From contig VZTI01004088.1 of assembly GCA_013397865.1 (NCBI GenBank), positions 4,888,781 through 4,952,780 on the forward strand: a stretch of 64,000 bases of DNA. The letters are read 5' to 3'. The stretch comes from Struthidea cinerea (taxonomy: Eukaryota; Chordata; Aves; Passeriformes; Corcoracidae). A model generated the notes under the pieces. That model saw nothing but the letters and a program-made list of their open reading frames with translations. It searched no databases and was not told where the DNA came from. How positions within the stretch are numbered: position 1 is the stretch's first letter; the number at the start of each line of letters is the position of its first letter. Below, piece by piece: positions 24,366 through 36,712 of this stretch. Both the position numbers and the translations under genes were made by a program.

Positions 24366-27300
24366 CAGGGAGAACGGAATGAAATTATAAATTCTGAATC
24401 GTAAACGGGGTCAGACAGGATGATCTGACCTTGAAATCTGAGGTCACACATTGATCTCAGAATAATGGGTACATGGGTAGAGGAAACGATGGAGAATTTT
24501 CAAATCTGAAGAGCAGACAGGATGGCATGTAAATATTTGGCTGTATTGCATCTGTATGGCATGTGTTGCATCCCCTGTGTTGGGAAGTGAAGAGAGCTGA
24601 ATGCTTTTGAGTGAGTCACAAGAAAACAAGAGGCTGTAGAAGGAGCAGCAGGTGTTTAGATGGAATTTAGGCCTTTGCAATAGGACCTCTAGTCCTGTGC
24701 AGACTGTTGGCATTCATAACAAAGGCTTTGGGTGCGAGTGAACAACAGTTTCTGGTAGTAATCTGCCTCCCTTCAGAGATACTCCAAGATACTCCTCTCT
24801 TTAATCCCCTAGACCAGTGAAAGTTGGGACTCCTTAGTCTCAGACCATGCCCTTTTGACTTGCATGTTTCTGCTCTGTTTTCAAATCCTTTCAGAGCTAC
24901 AGAAGTAGTATCTTCTGGGCTCTTTGCACATACTAGTGCAAGCTACAGGGAACCCATAAAATTATTTGGGGCTATGCCAAACATAATCACAATCCAGACC
25001 CATCACAACAGCCAGGATGCAGGGGTGAGTCAGAGGCTATGAGTGCTGGCAATATTTTTAGTTAGTCCAGGGAATAACCAGCCTTGAAGAAATCATGCAC
25101 AGAGTTCTTGGCAATCAATTAAAACATTTTGAGGGGAGGAGTAATCAGACTGTAAATTTTCCTGGAAGGCAGTGAAAGGAGGATAAACTGGTGGAGATGA
25201 GGAGACCACACTGTTGACAGCATGGCCAGTTCTGACATAATCTGTGCGTTTTGTTCTTCTTAGTCACAAAACAAAAAGGCAAACAACCCTTCTCCCTCCC
25301 CAAACTAAACTAAAACAACCTACCTGGACATATGGAGAAGAAATGTCAGTGCAAACTTTACTGCTACAGAGAAATATACCCTAAAAAATTAAGTCCTCAG
25401 GGGTACTGAGATGTTATTATTTACTAGGGCTAATAAAGAAGGGAGAGAAGGCAGAGGTATTATATTTTGCAGGTGATAAGCCTATTCAGGCAAGAAAGTA
25501 TATCAGCCAGGGAGTAGAAGAGAACTGGCACACACTGTGCAGTAAGAATGATGCTGGCAAATGCCTATCTGAGTGAAAGCCAGAGTGGCTCAGTGTGCTG
25601 GATTTCTGTTGCTGCAAATAAAAAATCTGTTAAAAAAGGCATTAGAGAATTTCAGGGAACTTGTCAATGAGATTTCCTGCTAGAATATTGAAGGATGATT
25701 ATGTTATACTGAAGAAAAAAGAATTTAATAGCATTCATTGCACATAAGGAAAATACACCTTAACATTAAGAAATGTTTCACCTACCTGAGAAATGGCCCT
25801 TGGTCTTGTCCTGAGAAATTCTGAGAAATTCTCTTTCTCTGAACAGGGAGGTGAGCTGAGCATAACATATCTTCCTAAGCAATGCCACCTTTTTCCAGCT
25901 GACATCTTTACAAAACTTTTATCAATTTCTCTCCATTTGCCTTGCCAACGTCACCCTGGAGATACGAGAAATATGGACTATGCTGACTAATCTTTTGGCT
26001 AGTCTCCTCAAATAAAGAATCAATAAGTTAATAAAATGGAGGGGACAAAAAAGAGATGGAATTTGCTGTAGGAAAATATCTATCTAAGCAGCATTTAATA
26101 AAACACTAAGATTTTTAGCACAGTAAGTGGATGGTCCCTGCACTTTAGTGTGACCCCTTCTCTGGCATGTGTGGGTGGAGTAACACTGCTCTGTGTATGA
26201 TCAACAGAGATCTGTCTGCTCTTGGGATACAACCATAGCATCATAACCTGCAGTTTATGGGCATTCAAGACATAACTGATGATGAAATAACTGCAACATA
26301 CACTACTCACAAAGCAGGAATTGAAATGTAGTTTTCCAGTGGTCATGGTGAGCTGATCTGGGAAAGATGAAGGTGTCTCAGTCAGTTGGAACAACAGTCT
26401 GGAACAAGGACAGATACCTTCACCAGAAAAGATGAGCACTACAATGCCAGTGCATCACAAAAAAAGTAGGACTGAGAATTCAGTTTTACCTATTTCACTT
26501 TTCTTTAAGTTGTCAATTCCTACTTGTGTAGCCAGTACAAATGTGTAGCCTGTCAGGACAAGGACTAGAAGGTTAGGATGTGATGAGATATTTGGAAAAA
26601 TGAAGTAGCTGGACAGCAGCACATGGCAGACTTGCTTTGAATTCACTAGTAAAGATATTTTTGACATATAGCATGTGATTGTTAACCCACTATAAGCACA
26701 TTAAAGGCATATCAGCATGGTATAATTCTGTACCCTACAGCAATACTCTAGGCATCTATTCACAGAGCTCTAGTGTTAAGAGTTAAAATCTAGATTCAGA
26801 AGGGAGTCAGAATGTAGAGCTCACAATCCCTGCATCATTCACTGCAGTATTTTGGAGTGCCAGCCTAGAAAGCTAAAGATACATAGGAATAAAGCATTAG
26901 GGAAACTCAATAAATTAATCCAGTCCTTGGAAAGGTATGACATGCACAGATTTTCCATTCAAGGAAGTTTAAACCAAGGGCATACTTAAGACACTAACAA
27001 AGATAAAGTGAGATGCTGTTTAAACTCTGATCAGGCATAAGGGGTGTGTAGGAAACCTTTTCACATAAGGGCCCATAGATTGCATGGTGTATGAAGTTCT
27101 AACCTGGATCCAGAAAGATGTAAATAAATCACAGCTGGGGCAGTCATAGGAAAATTAGTTGTGCCCCCTCTCCCCTCAAGCCAGAACAGAGTTCTTTTTT
27201 CCATCCTTATCCAAATGTAGGGTGTCAAGTCTGAGTCCTGTGCACAATTTCTTGTGTTCATATTCTGATAAAGAATGTGGAAGGCTCAGAAATATTTTCT

Positions 27301-28634
27301 GGTGCAGTCTTCTCAATGTCTGTCTATATCAAAGACTTTTTAAAACAGTATCAATGAGGTCTATACCACAGACTTGTTAAGAATATATGCAAACTGCTGT
27401 CCTAAAACTAAGCATTGCCACATGATTTATCACACATTTATGTAAACCTATACATTTCTGCTCTGAAGGAGAGGGTGTTATAGGGTCAGAAAGGGGCAGG
27501 GAGGGCTGGTTACCAGAGAGAAAATTGTGTCATGGCTGAGCTAGTATTTCAAAGTAGTTCAGACTTCCCTGTAGAGGGTTAATTTTGCAACTTCTTAAGT
27601 TGCTCAGTCTGTCCATTAAAGCACATTTTTATGTTCAGATGATACATTAATAGCTGAAACTCTTGCTGTACCCAGACCCAGAAAAAAGATCTGGCAAATC
27701 TGTAGGCTGCAGTAAACAGTTCCTAACATTCTCTGGTTGGGTGGGGTGAGGAAAGACCTTGCACTTCAGTCTGAAATGTAGACCAGTTCTTTAAATTCAA
27801 ACTCTCCACTTAGGTTCCTGTTGGGACTTCACAGAGTACTTGCTTTCTTTCATGCTAGATTTATTTAAATGACCTTATTATGGAAAATGGGATTTTATAT
27901 CTCAGTGCCCATTACATTCTTTTTTTTTATTTGTTACAATGAAAACATTTCATTAAAGCCCTTATTGAGTAGCTAAGTGTGAATCTTGGGAATGAATAAA
28001 AGTCATTTATTGAATCAGCCCTCACTGGAGCTAAGAAAGCATGTACAGCTGCAGAACTATGAAATGCTCAGTGCACTTTGAGTTTCATAGGAAAATGCTA
28101 CAAAACCCAGCTCAAGTTTACTTTTAAAATAAATAAATGAAGGGCCCAAGTTGTTCCATTTCAGGACCAGCCTTCATCCTTTTTTGTGGAGAAAAATAGT
28201 ACCTCCTCAGTGGAGGGGAAGTGAAGTCACTGCTACATCCTGTCTGTGACTGTTAATTACCATCCTCACTCTGGCAGTCTTCCTTGCAAGGATGAAGGGA
28301 GTGGACTTTTCAACTCCTGGACCTTTCTTATCCTTGAGGGGAAACAGGGAGTCATCAGGATCTGTTTCCCCCAAAACAGAAGATAGAGCCACTGGGGCCT
28401 GTGCTGTCTGTACCATGGAAACTCAAATCATAATCTCCCTCTGCCCTCCAATTAATTAGATTTTTAGAATCATTCTGAAGCTTTAACTTATACTATAATT
28501 CAGTTCTTTCCTCTTTTTAAATTATTTAAAGTTAAAATGCAGATGTAGGAAATTCAAATGTACTTAAAAATCAGGGATTTTAATTTGGGGTCATTATTGG
28601 TGTACACTGTGGTTGTATTTCATCAGCTAAAGAA

Positions 28635-28716
28635 AGGGGAACAGATTTTTCTCCTTGCTACCCCACTGTAAATCTAGAGAAACTCCACTGATTTCAGTGG
28701 CGTTTATTCTTGAAAT
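28635..28716. repeat. Ancient palindromic interspersed repeat relic
   Basis: Centred on the perfect inverted repeat CCACTGA-TT-TCAGTGG (28685-28700), flanked by CTGTAAATCTAGAGAAACT on the left and GTTTATTCTTG on the right. The order matches a dispersed sauropsid sequence I recall, with GTAAATCTGGAGTAACTCCA arms around a TTCAATGG-type centre. It is strongly diverged, so an old insertion. Family name not certain. Confidence 0.5.
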
Positions 28717-29745
28717 ACCCTGGCTTAGTTGACAGCAGAGTATGGCTGACTGTGACTCCATAGAGACCTAGACTGTTTATATCTTGAGTCTATTGTTGAT
28801 TAAATATGCACACAAATGCAACAAGCCATCAGTCAAAGAAATCGCATTTGCTCTGCTGCCAGGATATAAACTAAAATCCTGAAAAGAGAATGTATTCCTC
28901 TGATATATTGAATGATACAATTTCAATAGAAAGCATTTCTCCACATTATTTTAATGTGATTAGCGCCTGTGAAAGGCACTGAATTGGAAATAGGTGTCCT
29001 CTGTTCACCGATTAAAAATCAAAGAAACTCTCAGCTGGTATCTCTACCCTGTTCTACCAGTTTTCCTGGTCTAAGGGTCTCCTATGACAAACAGGAGGTT
29101 TCCTTTGCCATTGCTCCTTATTCTGAAGACCACACAAACAAGAAACCAGCTTTATTTACAACGGCTTTCCTGAGACATGAATGTTGGCCCATTGCATTTC
29201 TTATGATCTGGCCTGCTGTAGCAGCACTCAGGTGCTCTCAAGTTGTTTCAGGTCTGATCTCAGGATCCAAAATTGGAAGTTCAGCCTATTAAATAAAGGT
29301 CCAGTACTTAAATGTACAACATATGCATAATAAGTCTGCTTCTTACTGACAGGAGTAACTTTCTTCAGTGTCCATATACTTTCAGTCAATGCTCAAAATA
29401 TTTTATATGATACTTATCACAAGAATTATAGATAGGTAGACATGGGTAGGTAGATCCTATCTGCTCTGCCCAATTCTAATTACAAGATTCACAGATTCTC
29501 CCGTGCATCTTTGGCATCTTGTAGCATTTTGGTTTCAGAGATGTTGCTGTAAAGTCTAACTGAAAATATTCATGATAAAGAGGCAAGATGAATAGTCAAA
29601 TATCTTTCCAGGTCTGAGCATCCTAGTAACTAATATTTTTCTGAGGACAGTTGAATACACTGCATTTAGCAGTACATGAATAGTGACAATGATATAGCAC
29701 TTGGATGTAGTACTGACTTAATGTGTGTTTCTTGTTTATTTACAG

Positions 29746-29783
29746 ATGTCTTGATTCTCCATCGTTTTGATCACTCATTCAAG
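29746..29783 (+). other. Candidate cryptic exon (38 nt), open in one frame
   Basis: TACTGAC at 29711-29717 is a near-ideal branch point, 29 nt before the AG at 29744-29745. A T-rich tract (TGTGTTTCTTGTTTATTTACAG) lies between. The 38-nt body ends AAG|GTACTT. One frame stays open and would read VLILHRFDHSFK. I do not recognise the peptide as part of any known protein, and the donor is only moderate. Confidence 0.22.
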
Positions 29784-31325
29784 GTACTTGGAATTCATAC
29801 TCATCTGATTCTTTAAGTTTGTGAAAATCTGATCCTTTTTGGGGTTGGGTGCAAAGGTCAGCATGTTCCTATATAGAATTTTGGTGAAGAAAAAAGGCAA
29901 ATATTTCACAGATATCCTCCTAAGGATCTGTCTCTTGTCTTTCTTTTTTGCACCTTGATTGGTACCTTTATTTTATTGGCTATTTTTTTCTGTTCTTAGT
30001 GATGTGTAATATTTATGAGTAACTTCATTGACTCAATAGAACTCTTTGGGGAATGAGCTATAACATGCCATTTTAAAAAAAGTGATAAAATCCAGCCATG
30101 CACTAGGTTTAATACTCTTACTGGCAATGAATGAACACCACTACAGTTCTTAGCCATAATTTTTTTGCATAAAGTCAAAATATGTTGCCATTGACTGCAT
30201 TAATAATAATGTGAAGTATTATTTTTTTTATTTAGAACAAAAGAAAAAGAAAAGGAAAGGAAAAAAAAAAGCTGTCTGAGATTCAATTTCCTACCAGTGC
30301 ATTCTCTGGACTGCTGGCACACAAAGGTTAACGAAACCTGGAACTGAAGTAGTAAGTGATGTCAGCAGTTAGCACATTATCATTTTCTCTCATCTATTCA
30401 TCTAAAGAGCAGAGCAGATAACTTTAACTATCATCTTCAGTACAAAAAAAAGAGAGAGTTCAAGGCATTGTCAAGGAGCCATTCAGCTTTGGCTCTTAAT
30501 TAAAGTAAACACAGTAAAAAACATTTCCATTAAAAGAGAGAGTTTTAACCTCTCATAACAATCTGACCACATTCAAATGAGGGTGGAATACATGCCACCT
30601 CATGGGAAGAGCTTGCAGTATAAAATTTTGCCAGTATAGTGGCTGCCAATAAAAAATATTGTGATTTTCATTACACTGTGCTCATTTATCATTGGAAAAA
30701 TGCAAGGATGAGATCTTCCATACAAGTTCAGACATATGCCCTTGAGAGCTACAGAATGACTTTCAATGCAATTCCTAATGTTAATATCCCCACAGGAGTG
30801 CAGATCCAACAGAGGAACCTACTCTTCTATATAGCCATCATATTCACCTCAGTGAGTGAACATCATGCATCAGTGTAGCTTGATACTGTGATTAGCTGCT
30901 TTGGGGCTGTGCTGAATAATCAGCAGGATTGACAGTTCTTCCTTAGGCTCCTGGGTTTTTAATGGGAAGATTCTCCTTGATTTTTTAAGATTATTTATGA
31001 TTTTTTATTATTTTTATTTTTATATCTATGTATATGCCACAAAACAATCTAACACATAAGTAACTTAATATTTTACTGATTTGTTTTTAAACAATTTTTA
31101 TTTTACATTATACCAAGGATTAAGTGAGAGATCTTAACGAGGATTAAGCGAGAGAGTGGAGGGAACTCCATTGCTACAGGATAATAGACAGAAGTGTGGG
31201 CAGCAACATGTTCTCCTTACACAGCTCTAGCATGTCACTTCCAAATTATTTGGCTTGCTTCTGGTGAACATCTTACCAGATAGGTATTGGCAATTTTGGA
31301 AGAACTATTGCTTAAAAAAAAATTG

Positions 31326-31346
31326 TTGCTCTCTTCAAGAGAGCAA
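31326..31346. repeat. Short perfect inverted repeat
   Basis: TTGCTCTCTT and AAGAGAGCAA are separated by one base. As a hairpin this gives an 8-bp stem with a TTCAA loop, and a few weaker pairs outside. Confidence 0.8.
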
Positions 31347-32099
31347 TAGTACTCAATAGAATACCAGTTAAAATAATTTATGGGATAAAGAATAGAAGAA
31401 TTAAAATTTCAAAGTCTGGCTTGAATTTAAGAGACATTAACATTCTTTCTGAAAGGAGGCTATTCGAGGAATGATACTTAGTACTTTTATTAAAAAATGC
31501 ACTGTAGAAATGCAGAGTCAAGAAAAACAAATACAAAACAACCTCACCTTACCTGAGACAGAAGTTTTTTATTTAAAGGCAGATAAGTGTTAGTAGTATA
31601 TGAACTATGAAGGGAGAGTTGTTGAGTCCCTACAGAGGTATCTTAAAGTTTTATGATAAATGTTCAGATAAAGACAAAGGTATTGAAAGAAACTGGATGA
31701 TATTTATATTTACTTCATTTGCCTTGCTTTCAGCAAGAAAATAATAATTTCTTTTTAATGGTGCTAAACACAAGAAAGGTGCATAGCTGATGATGTCTCT
31801 ACTGGTGCTAGCTAGGTAAGTCAGGGACAGATTTATCAGAGTGGTTCAGGGAATCCACAGCACCTATTTACTCTACTATCTAATGGTCTGCTCCTTCAAA
31901 CATTTATGCTTGGACTAATGTCAGAATGACAATCACACTGAGTCTGTGGGATTACCTGCCACTGAACACCAGAAGGAGTGTTGGCAGGACTCGGTCCTAA
32001 ATCCCTTTGTGATGGTCAGTATCTTTCAAATTGAATGATACTAGACTAACACACATTCAAAAGCAGGATGCAGCCTGGCATTTTTCCAGCAGCTAACAT

Positions 32100-32190
32100 G
32101 ACTGGGGCCTGATTCCTACTGACTTCAAACCTTCATGTATTCTCAGTGCCTGCTCTCTGATTTTCAGAAGTGTCAGCAGAAGGCAGATCT
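32100..32190. repeat. Possible ancient repeat relic
   Basis: GGGGCCTGATTCCTACTGACTTCAAA is followed by CTCAGTGCCTGCTCTCTGATTTTCAGAAGTG. Both resemble parts of dispersed sauropsid palindromic repeats (GGGCCTGATTC…TTGACTTCAA and TGATTTTCAGAAGTGC). Similarity is short and recalled from memory. Confidence 0.3.
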
Positions 32191-33360
32191 AATGAGTAGA
32201 ACAGAAGTTTGGATTTCACAACTTCCTGCATTTTAAATTCATGTATCATATTAATTTTATCTGTAATATGCTTTATTCAATCATAGAAATAGAACTGGAT
32301 GGGATGCGAGACATTGTTCAGCATCATTCTGGGACCCCAGTCACAGACCAAAAGGCTGTTACTTCAGGTGTGTGTAAGTCAGGAGAACTCTGCTGTTAAC
32401 TTTAAAATCAGGAAGGGTATGTAGAGAATTATTGAGGGAATGTGGGAAGAGACTGCTGTAGATCTTCAGTTGTTCTTCAGATGATGTATAACTTCAACTT
32501 TTATGCTAAGGCCGAAAAGAAATGTCAAAACAAGATGAATTAAAGGAAATGGTCATGGACAAGAGACTACAGAAAGAATTAACTTTTCACCTCCACAGCT
32601 AGAACTGACCACAGACCAAGAGCAGACTGGTTTAGGTAACCACACAATGTAAAACTCAGGCTAAAGGTTAGACCTAATCTGCCCAAAGACAGGATGACAA
32701 ATGAAGTGCATCCACTTGCCATAATTAGATAACGATAAGAAGGCTTTGCTTCAGATTGACATTCACCTTGCTTTGAACCTGTGTTCATTTTGAGATTCTT
32801 ACCTGCAGGAGTGAGGAGATCTGTGCTGCCTTTAAATGCAGCAATTGAGACCTGGGCAAAATTTAGTTCTAACACACTGCCTCAAAATAATCTTTCCTAG
32901 CAGGTTAAGAAATGCTGCCAAGTTTGTAAATGTCACTAGTTTGTTTTAAAATGTATTCATATTTATAAAATTGTGTTCTATGTATACCTATTAATAAAAT
33001 GTTTACACCAGACTCTTTTAAATTAATTCACTATATTATTTGATTAATAGTTTCAGTATTTTAAAAGCAATTTTTTGAAATACTTTGGCTTGTACTTTAA
33101 TGGTCCTTTGAAGTCTTTTAGTTCCTAGATCATGCTGGGGCATTAACATCACTCTCAAAGCAGAGTAAGTCACACCTATGTCATTCTTGGGAGATGTTTG
33201 TCCAACTCATTCTAGAACTCTTACTGCTGTTCAGTGAACTTCTCTGATCATCAAAAGGTACTTTCTCCACCCCAATTGTATCACAGCTTATGTTTCATCT
33301 ATTCACACTCACACACATTAAACCCTTCTCAATTTAGGACAATTTCCCAAGTTCACAGAG
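32191..33360. other. Non-genic stretch
   Basis: No gene recognised. A 98-codon minus-strand frame (32579-32875) has no recognisable domain. 32279-32330 (TCATAGAAATAGAACTGGAT…) faintly resembles a CR1 3' end but is not convincing. Confidence 0.5.
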
Positions 33361-33408
33361 GTCAATGGAATCACTTGCACTTACTTTAATAGAATCAGGC
33401 CCTCAGAG
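33361..33408. repeat. Possible ancient repeat relic
   Basis: GTCAATGGAATCACTTGCAC…AGAATCAGGCCCTCAG recalls the CAATGG-centred, AATCAGGCCC-ended dispersed repeats of sauropsids. Too short for a firm call. Confidence 0.35.
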
Positions 33409-33532
33409 ATGAAAAACTTATTTTATACATTTTCAGTCATCATTGCAAGGTCATTCCATTTAAAAAAGGAACTTTCCTAAGCAAACATCACAATCTGTGG
33501 GTGGGCAATGATGTTTACCTTAAAATGGAAAC

Positions 33533-33563
33533 TAGAGTTACCTCTAGTAACTCTACTAGAGGT
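33533..33563. repeat. Two interleaved perfect inverted repeats (A-B-A'-B')
   Basis: TAGAGTTA (33533-33540) pairs with TAACTCTA (33548-33555). ACCTCTAG (33540-33547) pairs with CTAGAGGT (33556-33563). The arms alternate, so the two hairpins compete or could form a pseudoknot-like fold if transcribed. All 16 pairs are Watson-Crick. No known family recognised. Confidence 0.85.
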
Positions 33564-34199
33564 AGAATCTCTACATGGTAAAATGCAGAATATGGCTGAA
33601 GCTGTAACAAAAAGTTCTAGTGGAAATAAAGAAAATTAACTTTCTTTAAAAAAAAAAAAAGAACAGTAAAAATGATAGGTTTTTCATGTATATTAAAAGC
33701 TTCATGTAAGCTTAAACCAGAACTGAATGTATCTTAACAAATTGCTCACTGAATGAGTTTTGTCTCTGTGAATTGTTTGGGATTAAACTGTGATTTTCTC
33801 AAATGCATTTGCTGTTATTGCTTTACTGACAATACATTATGAAGAAGTCTCAATCTGTAGCTCATTTTTGAGTTCTGTTTGTTGGAAATAAAATTACATA
33901 CTACGTTTCTTTTTCCTGATTGGGGGAGTGGTGTAACTGTTAGACACAGGTTTCCAGTGTCAGTACTATGATTAGGATTTTAAATTCAGCTGGGGACAAG
34001 TTGCTCTGTGATTCAAATCACACTGAAAAGCCATTGACTGCAGCAGCCCTGGCTTGTAATCACATTGCTCAGTGGTAACCCAGAATTTGCAACCTTGTTC
34101 ATAAACATATTCTGTGGGCTGAAAGTACCGAAAGAACAAGCAAAGCTCTGCAATCCATACTTATTCACTTATGTTCTGGATTAATTACTATTTTATTTT

Positions 34200-34690
34200 T
34201 ATAATTTTTTTTTTTTTCATGACGGGGATTATAGGCACAATCTAAACTCTTTGTGTAGGGAAACAGATTTTTAGATGCATGTTAATAATCACCATTATTT
34301 TATTTATTATCAATTAACCGTTAAATTAATAATGCTATTATCTTGGGATCAAGATCCATGTTGTGAAGCTGAGAATTTAAAGATATTAATATTTTTTTAT
34401 TATTTATGTTTCATGCTATTTTAATAAGGTTTCCCCTTCACCTTCCTTTCCATAATTGCTATATATTTGCAACATTAATTCAAAATTAATGGACATTTAT
34501 TTACGGGAATTAATTTTGTTTCTATAATAAAGCTGCTAATGAAACATATTGGAAGGTTCGTACTGTGGAACCAATTATTTCCTATCATATCTGTAAGTAA
34601 CATTACAGACCAGCTTGCAGTTATGTTCCTGAACATAATTGTCATTAGATTTTGTGCAAGTTTCCTCAAAACTACATCTAAACATTAGCA
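34200..34690. promoter_or_regulatory. Homeodomain-site-rich AT block, possible conserved enhancer
   Basis: Contains repeated TTAATAATC, TCAATTAACCGTTAAATTAATAA, TTAATTCAAAATTAATGG, GAATTAATTTTG and a CTGCTAATGAAACATATTGG core, among complex (non-repetitive) sequence. This composition is typical of deeply conserved non-coding elements near developmental genes. That is inference; AT-rich neutral DNA can look similar. Confidence 0.28.
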
Positions 34691-34825
34691 GCCTTCAGTC
34701 TAAGTAGTTCATCTATAAACTTTAAATAAACCATTAGGATGCCCTTCTGGATTTCTGAGGAATAGCTTTTCGACAATAAAGAGTTCACACTGAAACCACT
34801 GTTTTGAAATTATTCACAGGACTGT

Positions 34826-34861
34826 CTCAAAAATACACAAATATTTTTGTGTATTTTTGAG
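34826..34861. repeat. Perfect 16-bp hairpin with a 4-nt loop
   Basis: CTCAAAAATACACAAA (34826-34841) and TTTGTGTATTTTTGAG (34846-34861) are exact reverse complements, separated by TATT. As RNA, a wobble pair (34825/34862) and a G-C pair (34824/34863) extend the stem to 18. It is too short and AU-rich for an ordinary microRNA precursor. It could be a tiny foldback repeat or a mutational hairpin. Confidence 0.9.
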
Positions 34862-34863
34862 GC

Positions 34864-35284
34864 CTTTCATGGATGGAAGATACAGTGAAGAAAGTTTATT
34901 TTTAAAATTGCTTTGATAAATCAAATTTAGGTGACTAAAATGAACTATCCCCACTTCTTTGTCAATCATCTCAACTCTCAAATAGTTTTGTTGCACTGAG
35001 CAGTGAAAAGTACATTTTAAGAAGCTTGATGTGATCGTAAGACAACAGACAGAAAGATCAAATGCAAATTATTGTTCATAGAAGTATGCATTATGGTGGT
35101 GTATTCGGACTACTATCATCACATGATTCATAACATTCACTCTTTATTTCTTGTACCAGAGGAAATTACTGTTTCTTGCACTCTAAGTAAGCAACGTGCA
35201 ATCACCTCTAGCTCAATTGAAGTATTTAGTTTTTGAAGTAGTCTATCTCCTACAGTGACTCTACACGGAATTTTCTTTACACCA
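34864..35284. other. Non-genic stretch
   Basis: No gene or repeat recognised. Confidence 0.5.
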
Positions 35285-35340
35285 CACAGATTTCAGTGGT
35301 AGACCTTCTCAACTGATGTGAACCCGAGCGACATCTGGTC
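35285..35340. repeat. Possible ancient palindromic repeat relic
   Basis: ACACAGATTTCAGTGGTAGAC, then CAACTGATGTGAACCCGAGC and GACATCTGGTCC. This resembles the right half of the repeat at 28635-28716 (…GATTTCAGTGG…) with the outer TGATGTGAA…CATCTGG part kept. Diverged. Confidence 0.38.
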
Positions 35341-36627
35341 CGTGGTATCCTCAAAGCTACAGAGAATAGTAACAGTGTAATACCTGGTTTATGATGCACT
35401 CAGAAGTCCAGTTTTTGAGTCTCTGCACTAGAGTGGATAATCTCCCTCTCTAGGGATGACATTTAACTTAAGTGTCAAACAATAGTGATTGCATCAGAAA
35501 ATATCCTTTAACAGCCGTGCCATGAGGGACAAGTCTAGAGTTTATAGTGAGGGAGGTACAATGAATTCCTTCCTGGCAATGGTTTTATGCCTGACCACGT
35601 GAATTTTAATGTTCCCTATTTCAGCAAACATAAATACCATTGTTCATAAAATTATCATCTTGGTCATAAGATTACCTTCCCCTTTTTAAAATTCAGCTGA
35701 AGTATTTGACTCAGTGACCCTCCATGACAGAAATCCCACAGGCTGATTACATGCTGTGTGAAGTATTATTCTCTCTCTTTTGTTTTACATTTACCTGTCA
35801 TTAACTTCAAGTGACCCTGCTGTTGTTCTGGTGTTCTGAGACACTGTTAAAAAGATGGACTGGCTAGTTTTTGACTCTACCCTTCGTAATCTTAAATGCT
35901 TTAATTAAATGCCTTCTAGTGTTTCTTTTTCACCACTAAATCATCCTAGCTCTTGCAATCCTCATATGCAAATCCTTCTATATTCCTAACTCTATTTTCT
36001 GGACTTCCACGATTTTACTATTCTTTTACTGTTAACATCCCAAACTGAATTTAATGTTTAATTAAGGCATATCTTGCCCACTGCTCCAGAAGCGAATATT
36101 TTTTACTTGTAACATGGAATGCAAATATTCAGTTTCAATCACTTGACATATAATCTGAGACTGATTTAACATTCCTTGACATTGGTTACCTCTTTTATAA
36201 TACGACTGATCCTCAAACCAGGCATGGACATACTGAATAAGGGGTACGTGAGAAACCAGACATGGCTTTCCTCCTCTCAGGATCTGTGTTGTTATATCTT
36301 CTAGAAAGCTGAGCAGGAGCTGGCTTGCTCTCCTGTGTGCTGGGGGTGTGGTGTCATGTTTGGTGTCTGAGAACTGTCCACTTTCTCTTCCCCACTGTCA
36401 TTTGCTACATGCTGCAGTTATGGAAATCCTATACTTTCACTTCCTGAAATGCTGGGAGGGAATGTTCTGGGTCCCTTGCTTACACACTTTGCCTTTCAAA
36501 CACCACAGCACTCTGCCTGAATCACTGAGCTGTAGGCTGTGACAAAAGCAGAAACTCATTATGATCACTAATTTTCAGTTTTAGAGTCTATGCCCTTGAC
36601 TAGACACTAAATGGATTTTAAGACTAG
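35341..36627. other. Non-genic stretch
   Basis: No gene or clear repeat recognised on either strand. Confidence 0.5.
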
Positions 36628-36712
36628 GACCAGATTTTCAAAGGCATTAAAATGCCTCAGAAGGCATATAAACAAATAGTAAGAGTCAGTTTCAAATTCC
36701 AAAAGCCCCCAC
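36628..36712. repeat. Ancient interspersed repeat relic
   Basis: GACCAGATTTTCAAAGGCATTAAAATGCCT…AGAAGGCATATAAAC follows the layout of a dispersed amniote repeat I recall as CAGATTTTCAAAGGTATTTAGGCACCTAAAG. Contains the perfect inverted repeat AGGCATT-AA-AATGCCT (36642-36657). Confidence 0.45.

Larger units (their letters stand above)
19337..28634. other. Long non-genic, nearly repeat-free stretch
   Basis: About 9.3 kb without a CR1, LTR or recognisable gene. Visible contents are a G/T tract (20206-20244), one splice-site pair (23400-23492) and a POU/homeodomain-site-rich block (24278-24365). All open frames are short and without recognisable domains. Confidence 0.55.
28717..32099. other. Non-genic stretch
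   Basis: No gene recognised. Holds a candidate 38-nt exon (29746-29783), an A/G-rich run near 30238-30270, an AT-rich block around 30980-31100 and a hairpin (31326-31346). Confidence 0.55.

Noticed and set aside
32279..32345. Possible old CR1 3' end (TCATAGAAATAGAACTGGATGGG)
   Set aside because: Similarity stops after about 25 bases; the following sequence does not follow the CR1 order.
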